Positions 11,154 through 21,240 of a stretch of DNA of 64,000 nt are shown piece by piece (position 1 is the stretch's first letter; each line of letters starts with the position of its first letter). The notes under the pieces were generated by a model that saw only the letters and a program-made list of their open reading frames with translations, made no database searches and was not told the DNA's origin. Origin of the DNA: Apostichopus japonicus (Eukaryota > Echinodermata > Holothuroidea > Aspidochirotida > Stichopodidae); assembly GCF_037975245.1 (NCBI RefSeq), contig NC_092577.1:7533001-7597000 (forward strand), in the 5' to 3' direction. A program made the translations under genes and the position numbers.

Positions 11154-12458
11154 CCATCATCCCATGTTATTCTGACACGTGGATCTATCGATATGGCTAT
11201 GTCCAGGGTCCAGTGAATGACAATACAACAGCTCAACAGACGACACTAGTAAAGTAATTAGATTTCTATGTTATTGCTTTTACTATCGCTTCCTAAGAAT
11301 TATCTGTGAAACTACAGTCTACTGCTACATTTTTGGCACCCACATGCGGCTTTATCCCTACTTCAATTTCTATGTTCCTCGCCTAGTTAGCGAAATGTTA
11401 CGAACATACAGTGATTTACACCGAAGGCCTAATGCACGATTACTCATAACGAATACAATGTAGGTATTAGTTGTCATCCAAAACACGTAATATACGTACA
11501 GAGCCGTAGCTGTGGAACTATGACTTTGTACTAAGTTTGTAGCATATAATGCCATGTCATTACGTGCTAGATGTTCGTGCCCGAGATCACATAATAACAC
11601 CGACACGTTGCGGATAAATACGAGTAACAGTTGTTGCTTCCAACTTGTTTGCAGGATGTTTTTAACTCAAATGCTTACAAATGTATCTTGTTTAATTCGA
11701 GAATAATAAAACCTAAGTAGAGAATTTTACGTATTGTTTTGAAGAAGTATGCTACTCAAGGACATCTATTTCTTTACGTGTGCATAATTAACTGTTCGCC
11801 GCCACAGTTCTTTGCAAACTTGGGATTGGATTTTATCCTGCGTAGCCAACCTATGAATTTGAGATTGCTATGAAGAATGTATGTTGAGCTGGCATTCACC
11901 AGTCAGCCACGTAGATATTTGAGTGGGCGAGCAATCCCAATATTGTAGCGCGCATGCGCACTACAATAAATATGAATCTACCCTGTACTTCCACCAGGGG
12001 TCCTCTGACCCTTTGGAGTTAACAGTTTTGTTTTCTTTACATATTTTAGAGATCTGAATCATGTATTTACGAACGAATGGAACGCTGTCTGTCTCGATTA
12101 TCTGAGACATGTATTTCAGTAGACCTAATTCTTGAACTATCTTTGCTTATACTTCCAACAGGCTTGAATGATATCTCAAAACGACACAGTCATCGATGAA
12201 ACAAGATTTATTTGACATATAACAATACATTCATAATTTGTGACTTTCTCTTGGCGGGCTGTGTGGTTTAATGTAATGTACATTTATTAAGATTTGTTTG
12301 TCACTGAATTTAATGTAAACATTTATGAATTGGATTTTTTTTACTAATTTTATTTTTGATATTGCTTTTTTGTATATTTAGTTAATCAATCATGTTCTTT
12401 TGGTTTAGTTGACAGAAACTTTCGTAACAAAACTGTTTCATATGATGAACATACTTAC
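11154..12458 (-). other. probable intron 3' of the NACHT exon
   Basis: This follows the splice donor of the NACHT exon on the - strand. No leucine-rich-repeat exon or other coding exon is visible, so any downstream exons of the NLR gene lie left of the hAT element or are absent. Confidence 0.35.
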
Positions 12459-14047
12459 ATCAAATCTAGATGCAATCTCCAAGAGCTGGATGGTGGATCT
12501 CTGAAGAAGCTTGCTGTATCGATTCCAGATCTCAACTCTGTTTGAACACAGATCCCTGACGGTGTCCTTGATTCCATCTACCTCACCAGTTTGTTCCAGG
12601 ATGCAGAGGATGGCAAACTTACCACCGTCTTCCCTGCTCTTCAAGTATTCTATTATTCTCTTCCCAACTGCTGAGCTAATCCCACAGGTGAATCGATAGA
12701 GGTACTGAAGATTAAACGGATCCACTTTATCAAGAACATTCTTCAGCTCAGATGCACCTCTTGTAGCAGCTACAACTTCTGCCAGTCTAAAAGACGCAAA
12801 CCATTCACAGAATAGTTGATGGTAGAACCTTACGTCAGTCCTTGTCTGTATGTCTGTAGCAGAAGTCTGTTCGTTTGTCACAGCAGACACTTCTTCCTCT
12901 ACCAAGATACCAACTGCAATATAATGTTGACAAAACCCTTGACCTAGTCGTGTACAGAGTCCATCTTTACGCCATGATAACTGTTGGTTTTCACCGCAGA
13001 GACCTTCAAATGCTACTTTACTAAGTTCCTTGTATTTGACAGCATACTCAATATTATACGCCTTTGCACTTTTATCCATTGATTTGTTACTAAGATGACT
13101 ATGGAAGCATTGGATCATGTAACTAAAGAACTCAGTGACTGACTTGAATTTCTGAAAATGTGTCTTTTCGTGGGTCATGTGAGAAAACATTACAAAGATG
13201 AGAGGAACTTGACATAAGTCATCCAGGATCGGGTTTGCTTGTAAAGCGCGCTTAATTTTAGCAACGCTTTCGTCATCTTCCCCGGTAACAGCCTTGCGAA
13301 TGTACTGGTCACGTGCTTTTGCGTCAAAACCAACTAACCGCACTCGCTTTGTGTTTGCTTTGTCATAGTCCTTCGGAAGATATCTGGTTGTCAGGGTAAC
13401 ATCAATATTCCCAAGCAGATTGCTGGTAATGATACGTCCTACGTCACTTCCGGTAGCTCCATCCCTATCAGGAAACTCATCATACCCGTCCAGGAGTACC
13501 TTAACAGAAGAACAGCTTTCAATGATATCTTTAATATCAGAAGATTTGATTCGAGGATCGCTAGGTGCTAAGAACATCTTAATTGCGTGATAGATAGATA
13601 TCTTGCTGTTCAGCTGCCTCAACCGGAGCAGAATTAGAATCTCTACGTCTTTAAAAGGTGAATCCTTGACGCCATTGCACCAATCATAGGCGAGCTGTAG
13701 GGTTACTGTTGACTTACCATACCCGGCTTCTGCTTCTATGATGCGCCGTTTGGCTTTCATTCGAGGGTCTGTGAAGATATCTTTGTACGAGTCAACACGT
13801 ACCCATGGTCCTTCTTTCTCCTTCGTCGCTCCTTCAACAACATATATCTCTGTACCGCCCTCAACAAATACCTTGTCCACACAATATAGTCTGTCCTTGA
13901 TGTACGGTATGGGCTGGATTGCGTCATATTGTAGTTTATACCTTCTCTTCAGAGAATTGATGAATATGGACTTCTTGTCTGTAATGAGATCAACATGTTG
14001 ATTTGTACACGTTATTCTTAGGTCAATCAAATTTGTGCGTTTCAGTG
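12459..14047 (-). CDS. NACHT-domain (NLR-like) protein, large central exon
   Basis: It encodes a NACHT NTPase module of an NLR-type cytosolic sensor. Counting from an open-frame TTG at 14030, a short N-terminal segment (LKRRYKLQYDAIQPIPYI, about residues 28-45) precedes Walker A GYGKST (103-108), Walker B VLLDGYDEF (178-186) and the winged-helix/superhelical region with FYHQLFCEWFASF (about 400). The frame has no early ATG; a TAA lies just upstream, so the exon starts by splicing, best at the AG at 14049-14048. The reading frame runs to a TGA at 12438, but an excellent donor GAT/GTAAGTATG ends the exon at 12459. The start needs one base from the previous exon, which the candidate exon 16353-16380 supplies. 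No death, CARD or leucine-rich-repeat domain is seen. In echinoderms such genes form large immune families; the function here is inferred from the domain. Confidence 0.85.
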
Positions 14048-14277
14048 CTTATATATAAACTGAAACAAGCTGTGGCAGGCAATCTGTTTGATGTCACTGT
14101 TAACGACATAATTACACAAGTTTAATCGGAGTAATGTGCAAATTTATATCTCCTTATATGCGCCCATATCTTATATAATCATTCAATCGATTTGGTAAAC
14201 TTAATAAAGTAGATGGATTTCAACTAGTATAATTCATTTCGCAAGTTGAGAAGGTGTTGAATTTATTGGCCCTTTTA

Positions 14278-14641
14278 CAAGGGCGTAGGAACCGGGGGGC
14301 TGGGGCGCCAGCCCCCCAGTGAAAAATATGGGGGGCGGAAGTATCATTCCGCCCCCCCACGCTCCGCGAGTCAGAAAACCCCTTTCTCATTTCCAAATGA
14401 GAAAAAAATCTCATTTGGAGCACCAAATTGCATCTATAAGGCCAGGTGAAAATGCAAAATTATTAACAAAATGGATTGGGTGTTGAAGTGTGTTATATTG
14501 CACCAAATTGCATCTAAGGCCACCTGGAAATGCAAAAAAATCCAAACGGGAGGGGGACACCCCCTCCCCTTAGACCCCTCCCCAGGCCGGCCATCAGTCT
14601 TCAGCCCCCCCCCCCCACTCAAAAGTACCTCTACGCCACTG
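14278..14641. mobile_element. 364 bp non-autonomous hAT element
   Basis: A perfect 8 bp target duplication, CCCTTTTA at 14270-14277 and 14642-14649, flanks the element. Ends: CAAGGGCGTAGGAACC, and the reverse complement of the right end is CAGTGGCGTAGAGGTAC. The interior is G/C-rich (GGGGGGCTGGGGCGCCAG) and holds two direct copies of CACCAAATTGCATCTA about 90 bp apart. It lies in the intron between the candidate first exon and the NACHT exon. Open frames within it are artefacts of poly-G/C. Confidence 0.88.
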
Positions 14642-14649
14642 CCCTTTTA

Positions 14650-16352
14650 TATAAAGACATTATAATATTTCAATTACTTTGCTCTCGATCTGATACAGGT
14701 GGCCTCCCTTCTTTGGAACAAACTTGAACATTTTATAGCTGAACTCAGTACTGCCTAGCAGTCCAGGAGTTAAAAGTACGATATGGTTTTGGTGCATTTG
14801 ATTACATCTACATAAAGTGATTTTAATACAGTGTGTTATAATATCACACAATGTCACAGAAGTCAATCAATCAGTTTGATAACACCAAACTAGCTTTTTA
14901 TTTAAAAAAAAAATATATATATATAATAATTAAATCATATTGACTCTCGATCATACACTGTAAGATTACTACAATGCTGAGGCTTAAGTCATTATCAATG
15001 TTTATTTTAACACCAGCCTTCCTATGCTAAGTTACTAATACATAACTATGTAATTACAACAAACCTTGCACTGTAAGGCACTCCATCGATTATGACGTCA
15101 CAATAACTTTCGCGGGATAAACTTGGGTCTTCACTTTTCTTTTCCTTTGAGTGATATTATCCATGATTATCTTTCAAAGCGATGATCTGTTGAATATATA
15201 GATACAACATGCATGGATAAAACTAACTGAATAAAATTATCATAAATCAATGTATAATTATATAAGTCAACAGAACCAGTCACTTTACCAACAGATCTCT
15301 GGCTCGACAACGATAACATCAAGGTGAATCTCTCCTTATCTTTTATTTACTGTTTATTGTTTACACAAACATCGACCTTTGAAGTAATAAAATATCAACC
15401 CACCCTGAAATATTCAACTTTCTGTTTTGCTATCAATATTCACGATATCCTTTTAGAATGTCACCTACAGCTCATCATTTTAGATAGCGGGCTTCACAAT
15501 TATTGCTAGGTTCTCTCTTAATTGTTGATACAACGTTTATTCATTTGCATGCTAATGAAGCTGTTTGAGTTAATTGTTATTATTCTATCGATGACATCAG
15601 ATAAAACTTAGTCAATTTTCATTGCAAAAAGTTCGGTAAAAATCTGTTTTCTTTTTTAAACATTTTCCAATTGGTCTTTAATGTGTGTTATGCAGCAAAA
15701 CAAAACGCGCACGCGTGACGACATTTTTAACGTTGAGGATCGAATCAAATTTGTTAATTATTCCCTCAGTAACCTTTATTTGATTAAATTAAAGAGAAAG
15801 ATGACACACTGTTATCAATACACACTCTTGTGTATAGTATTAGACTACCAGGTTAAATTAGTTAGCCTAAGTTAAACTGATGCTTTAAGCGGCACGACTG
15901 AGACTCGGGCAGAGGAAAAGAATGGTAACGGTTCCTTTATAAGCTATATTAGTTTGAATCTCTCATGATTTATATTTTTCTAATCATTTTAGTAAAATAA
16001 CCTTTACCATGCATCGTTCTGGTCACCCTGATAAAGCAAAAATATCAGGCACGTGATTGCTATCATACAAAAAATATGTTCTGATTGGAAGATATTTGTT
16101 GTACTTGCATGAATGAACTATTAAATAACCAGGATTTACATACTAAGAGTTTGACTATCATGAGCTTAAAATTCTTCCCTTCAAATTAATGAAATCGACA
16201 TTGAATATTATCAACACAGACATGGGTTATAATACGTATATATAGTAATATGTTGTCATAACATAGTCTATTTAACATAGTCTGTGTTATGACATGTTTA
16301 TATCAGTACATATATAGCTTCACACTATTACTGTCTCATGTGCGTTACTTAC
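14650..16352 (-). other. probable first intron of the NLR gene
   Basis: AT-rich, with an A/TA microsatellite at about 14900-14930. A weak + strand micro-exon pair near 15297-15325 was considered and rejected. Nothing else recognised. Confidence 0.35.
16240..16316. repeat. imperfect AT-rich inverted repeat
   Basis: TATATATAGTAATATGTTG on the left pairs imperfectly with the right side reading GTTTATATCAGTACATATATA, and GTCATAACA pairs with TGTTATGAC. It is a candidate hairpin about 75 bp long lying just downstream (on the - strand) of the candidate NLR first exon. Confidence 0.5.
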
Positions 16353-16380
16353 CAGTACGATCATCGCTTTGTGGGATCAT
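16353..16380 (-). CDS. candidate first coding exon of the NLR gene
   Basis: On the - strand an ATG at 16380 opens nine codons (MIPQSDDRT) plus one base, ending at the near-ideal donor CTG/GTAAGTAAC. Phase 1 matches the NACHT exon exactly: the leftover G plus CA gives Ala, followed by LKRTNLIDLRIT. If the frame is extended upstream it stays open to an AG at about 16399 (peptide AYIVLWMIPQSDDRT), so this could instead be an internal exon. No death-fold domain is encoded. Support: donor strength and phase agreement; the gene start itself is inferred. Confidence 0.45.
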
Positions 16381-16399
16381 CCAGAGAACAATGTAAGCC

Positions 16400-17394
16400 T
16401 AGAATCCTTTAATCCTTAAATGAAAGATGAAAATCACGAAAAAAAGAACGTACGGAAACAGGAATGAAGAACATCCAATTGACAAGATGGCGTTGTGTAG
16501 GTCATGTGACGTTCTAACATACGAACCTGGATGCTAAATAGATATCGGCAGGAATCAGTCTTTAGTTGTAACTGGTTCCAAAGTTCATGTTTTATTATTT
16601 ACACAATCAAAGACTTTACTTGATAATACAATTCATATCTGATATTTATGCCTTGCTGTGTTTATTCTGTCATATCAAACGTTCAAAGGTACCTGCTGTA
16701 CGTATATGCATTGCTCTTAGTTACGTCTATTAATACGAAACCATTGTAAGTTTCCGATGTGTTTTGTCCTATGTGCGTAATATGCCTGTTAAGTACGGTA
16801 TGCAAACTGTGTAGATCAAACTACAAGCGGTGATGGCCAACTCTGAATATGTCTTGACAAGAAATCTACAGATTGGTTTACGAAAATGAAAAAAAACGTA
16901 AAACCACTGTTCGTAACAAAGGGAAGAAATTATACACAATTTGACAAAAGAGATTGTAGAAATAATGAGCTATAGAGCGAGATTATAATATTAGGATTGC
17001 AAGGGTCCGTGTTTAGAGTCCCGTTCGAGAAACAAATAATATTTTACTCTGTTCAAATTGATCGTCCTGGTCAGTTCTCCGTTGTTGATTAACTTCAGCA
17101 AGACAGGATGGAAATGAACGGAAAAACAAAGTTATAGTTACAACCATCAAGAAAATATATACATATATATATATACATATGCATTCTAATGTATATTATA
17201 AAGCACGTCCATATAAGTAACCCTCAACGCAATGTTTTACTAATAAATACTTAAAAAGTGAAGTGAGATGTGATGATACAACCGTAGCCCGGGTCCACAT
17301 CTCACCCGGATGATTGCAACAATCCACCGACTGAACCCCCCCCCCCCCCTCGGCGACTGATTATCCGAGATGGGTCAATGACCACTTTTAATGT
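16400..17394. other. upstream of the NLR gene; nothing recognised
   Basis: May hold the promoter of the - strand NLR gene. It contains an AT/AC microsatellite at about 17155-17184 and a poly-C run at about 17337-17350. No promoter element is called. Confidence 0.3.
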
Positions 17395-18748
17395 TAACCT
17401 TATTTATGATACATACGCTACATTCCATTGGGTTCTTGTTTACGGTATTCAAGAATCGTGAGCGGTTCTATTGAAATCGGAATTCGTTTCGTGGATCTAA
17501 GATCAATAAGATCAACTTCACGACGAGAGTTCACGAGTCTTTAATGAATATAGGCTAAACATGACAACAGCAATAGTTTGAATCGGTACAATACGTGAGG
17601 GAATTTTGCGACAAGATTAGGACTGTCTAAAATTTGGAAAATGGTATGTAAATAATCAAGGCTTAACTATCAGTGAAGGCTACTAAAAGCTCCGACAAAT
17701 TCCGCACCTCCAACAGGGAGCTACAGACTACAAGTATTCACTCAAAAGCCCAATGTCTTCGAAAAGAAGCAGAAACACTAAAAAAGTTCGTAAAGGACCT
17801 ATCAGACAGAAACATGTCCAATATAGAGTTTATTGCGCCGGGAAAAGGTCTGAAGTTCATAGCAACTCCAGAAAACCCTAAACGAAGTGATCTTCTCAAA
17901 TCATTGAAAGACCTAAGAAGAAAAGTGAGAATCCGCATCATCATGTAAAACAAAAAGCAAAAAGGGTTTACAAACGCATTTGAGAAAAGCACTTTTGAAA
18001 CATTGGCACTAAATCTCGCAACACGCGGAATTATCCAAACTGTTTCCAAAAGAATCGATTCCAGCCCACAAAAGGGCCCAAAATCTCAGAGATTTACTTG
18101 TTAACTCAAGGTTTCGTACTAACGAAGAATCAGCTGACTCTCAAGGTTCATACGAATCTCTTTTAGATGCTCTTATAGCTGCACTATGAGTCCATAAAAA
18201 CTCGTGCACAGAAAATAGATGCATTTTGAGAACGAGGCGCCCAGGCCGAATGTAAAATATTCAAAGGCTACTACTGATGAAGCTCCTCCTATAAAGTTTG
18301 AGAGCAGAAACCGGTCTGGTTGGTCATAAGAACGTACGCTAGTCTCTCCTAATATTAACAGTACACTCAATTCACCTAATAAGTGCAATTATGTTTCACC
18401 ATGAGGAGAATGCTATAAGTTCATGTTCCTCGGGCCCTCCCTTAAAAATACTTCAGGTTCTTGGCGACTACGTTGCGTTAGATAGTGTAAAACCGCCTAC
18501 ACCCCCCCCCCCCCCCTTTCAACTGAACTGTTGAATTATATGTATCTTCTTTTGGCTAAATCATATATAGAGGAACTATTGAATAAACACCGTACATATA
18601 GGACGGGTATATCTTTGTTGCAACAAATGAATTTTGCTAACCTCGAAGTGAAGATTACAATGGTGATGACGTAATTTTTCCGCCCGATCATGATAGACTA
18701 TTTACACATAATTACAAACCTGTTTGGAATAAAGCTCGCTACCAGGTC
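17395..18748. mobile_element. inverted-repeat element, copy 2, with internal insertion
   Basis: Read on the - strand, 18748-18606 matches 9928-10075 (shared phrases AAACAGGTTTG, GTGTAAATAGTC, TTACGTCATCACCAT and CTTCACTTCGAGGTT), and 17570-17395 matches 10690-10840 (CCACGAAACGAATTC, ATTTCAATAGAAC, GGAATGTAGCGTATGTATCAT). The interior does not match copy 1 and carries a Penelope-like fragment. The end near 17395 is not clean. This defines a repeat family present at least twice in 9 kb. Confidence 0.7.
17673..18104 (+). pseudogene. Penelope-like reverse transcriptase N-terminal fragment, decayed
   Basis: An open frame of 91 codons (17673-17948) continues in frame after one TAA for about 50 more codons. 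It contains GKGLKFIATPENPKRS, then DLLKSLKDLRRKVRIR, a pattern resembling the region just before the reverse transcriptase core in Penelope-like elements (a GLKF.PTP phrase followed by an RK.R.R block). The core and the GIY-YIG endonuclease are absent and the frame is broken, so it is a fossil. It sits inside copy 2 of the inverted-repeat element. The family call comes from motif memory, not from a search. Confidence 0.45.
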
Positions 18749-19007
18749 CCCTCTTTGCACTGGTCACATATCCCATATTTTTTATAGCCCCCACATATAT
18801 CTTCCTAGCGCGCAATATGGTTGTGAGGCCCCAACCTGTGCCCATGGTACGTTATATAATAACGAAGAAAAACATTTTAAGTATACAATTGTACGTATAT
18901 AGACAGGCATATATACGCAGGTATCTATATATCAGTGACTCAAATGAGGTGTTGTTTATATATTAGAGACGACAAGCCGATACCACATGACGCAGGGAAC
19001 TTTGTCT

Positions 19008-19280
19008 AAGTGTTAATTACTGAAGTAAATGTATCTTGTTCAGAGAAATCTCGATCTATGCATAGTGTGGCTAATGAGGGTAAACTGGATAAGAAGCAGA
19101 CCATGCCATACGATTAACACAAGCAGCCTATCTAGTATCATATATGCCATGGTTATTTACTTTTCCTTGCCGATTTTCCTTTTTGCCAACCCCGGTTGCG
19201 TCCCCTCAAATGTTTGTGTGTGGGAGAGGAAGGGGGCGGGGCTTTCCCTGTCCTTAGCCCTTCTGGATACGCCAAAACTT
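19008..19280. repeat. dispersed duplicated block, copy 1
   Basis: It shares with 20955-21240, in the same order, GTGTTAATTACTGAA, CTTAGTGTG/CATAGTGTG, CTAATGA.GG, TTAACACAAGCAGCCTATC, TTTTGCCAACCCCG and GGAAATGTTTGTG/CAAATGTTTGTG. Divergence is substantial, so the duplication is old. No coding frame is conserved between the copies. Confidence 0.6.
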
Positions 19281-19764
19281 GTATTGAGTTTAAAGCAAGA
19301 AAACACATTCAGAGAGAGGCACTAAATTTCTCCCGAATGTATTCTAAGCTCTAGGGGGTCTGATTGGGACTTCAGCTGCACCAGTTTCACAGTTCACATA
19401 TCTTAAGTCATTTTATAGCCACAAAAAAAAAAAAAGATTTCAAAGAGGAATTTCGTTTTACTGAAATGAATTTGAAAGCACCAATAGGGTGCAGGGGACA
19501 AAGCCGCGGAAGCTGTAGCAATTTGAGATATTTCTTAATTTCGTACTATTTTATTCGCCCTCCCCCTTATTGCAAACGTCCAATATGCAAATGTGTTATA
19601 TGGTGTATGGAGTGACTGATAATTCGCTCAAGTACACAATCGCGGTATCCAGACGCTGATAATGTGCTCAAGTAGATATGATGTGTCAAAGAGGAGACAT
19701 GTTTGAGTGAAGTAGTTGAATCCAAGTGTAAAAGGTGTATATGGATGACCATCAAATCTACTTT
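19281..19764. other. intergenic, nothing recognised
   Basis: It contains a poly-A run near 19423-19435 and a weak internal repeat (ATAATTCGCTCAAGTA / ATAATGTGCTCAAGTA at about 19618 and 19657). No gene is supported. Confidence 0.3.
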
Positions 19765-19765
19765 T

Positions 19766-19990
19766 CTTGCCAATGATGGTAATTATGGTAATTAAACCAC
19801 ATATGGTAATTATGGTAATTTATGGTAATTATGGTAATTTGTATGGTAATTTATGGTAATTTATGGTATGGTATGGTATGGTAATTATGGTAATTTGTAT
19901 GGTAATTTGTATGGTAATATGGTAATATTGGTAATATGGTAATATGGTAATTTGTATGGTAATGTATGGTAATTTATGGTAATTAAACCA
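19766..19990. repeat. ATGGTAATT microsatellite
   Basis: Irregular tandem copies of ATGGTAATT, ATGGTAATTT and ATGGT. The phrase GGTAATTAAACCACATA occurs at both ends (about 19788 and 19977), as if the array arose between a duplicated 16 bp sequence. Confidence 0.85.
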
Positions 19991-20954
19991 CATAATTGAA
20001 ATGTTTAAGGTAAAGCTTTGGAATTTTCAGTCCTTTATATATTGTTATGCATATCGATAAACATACTCTGTTTTAATACATTTTCAGTAAATTGGATTAT
20101 TGGTCTTAATTGAATGTTAATTTCTTAAGAACCTAAACCAATCTGCTTGCCTCTGATTTGCTAATCTTCCCTGTACTAACATTACTTAGCATATCTCTTT
20201 TACATATTGATCGTACTGAAGATTATCTACATCACACAATAACAACAACCAGTATTGTGAATCTTGTTCTGTTATTTATTTCGTCTGCTCATCGATACAA
20301 CCAGGGTAACGTTGAGATTGGTTCCTAAAATAAGAAATGCTATTTTTAATTAAAAGAACCCTTACAAATGTTGTAATATAAAAGTGCCCTTTGAGTTAAA
20401 AAGTGCGATTTTGTTGAGAAATCTATGACAAATATTATTGAAAAGTACTCTTTTGTTCTAAGACCTTATTTATTGAAATTTGTGGTACGATATCCACATA
20501 GATTATTTTCTCTACAAGATGTTGGCGGTGTTTCTCTTTAAATGAATGTCACATACCCAACTGACCCGATGCCTGTCACCCACTCCTTCCGTTATGTTAC
20601 CTTAGACATAATCTTAGCGTTATATGTCCCACTGCTTTCAATATCTGCCATCCGCCCCCACCCCCCCCCCCCCTTCTGAATCGAATCATCTTCCGAAGCC
20701 CCTGTATAAGGAGGCAGTGAACAGGAATAGTTCACGTAGTTCCCCAATAAACATTCCACAATAGGCAGATTATGATCGTTCGTTTTTATTAGAAAAGATG
20801 AAAACAGAAGTACTTCCCGTTATTATTTTATTTATCCGCGGGGTCTCATTGGCTCATTCAGATTCTCTTAGAGTTATTGATTCTTTATGATATTCATTTC
20901 TCATAAACATATTGTTTATTAGTTAATGTCTTAGTACCCACGGAACGTTTACTA
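19991..20954. other. intergenic, nothing recognised
   Basis: AT-rich, with one poly-C run near 20658-20672. No exon or repeat family is called. Confidence 0.3.
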
Positions 20955-21240
20955 AAAGTGTTAATTACTGAATCAAAGTTAACTTATTCGGATAAATTTC
21001 GTTCTTTGCTTAGTGTGCTGACTAATGATGGAAACTTGATCAAGGGCAGATAACGCCGTACTATAAACACAACTAGCCTATCCAGTAATATATATATTGT
21101 GGCTATTAACTTTCGTTTGCCACTTTTTTTTTTGCCAACCCCGTTTCGTCCTTGGAAATGTTTGTGGGGGACTTTCCTCTTCCTCCAACACTCTTCCCCT
21201 ACCCCTCTTCTCCTACCCCTCTGGCTATGTTGAAGAGCAT
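20955..21240. repeat. dispersed duplicated block, copy 2
   Basis: Diverged partner of 19008-19280 in direct orientation, about 1.95 kb away. See that entry for the shared phrases. Confidence 0.6.

Noticed and set aside
12438-12458. C-terminus of the NACHT frame (KYVSMFII-like read-through to TGA)
   Set aside because: An excellent splice donor at 12459/12458 makes the last seven residues intronic.
14220-14727. Proline/glycine-rich small open frames
   Set aside because: They lie in the poly-G/C parts of the 364 bp hAT element.
15297-15325. + strand micro-exon between TTACCAACAG and GTGAAT
   Set aside because: 29 bp, two open frames, no partner exon in phase.
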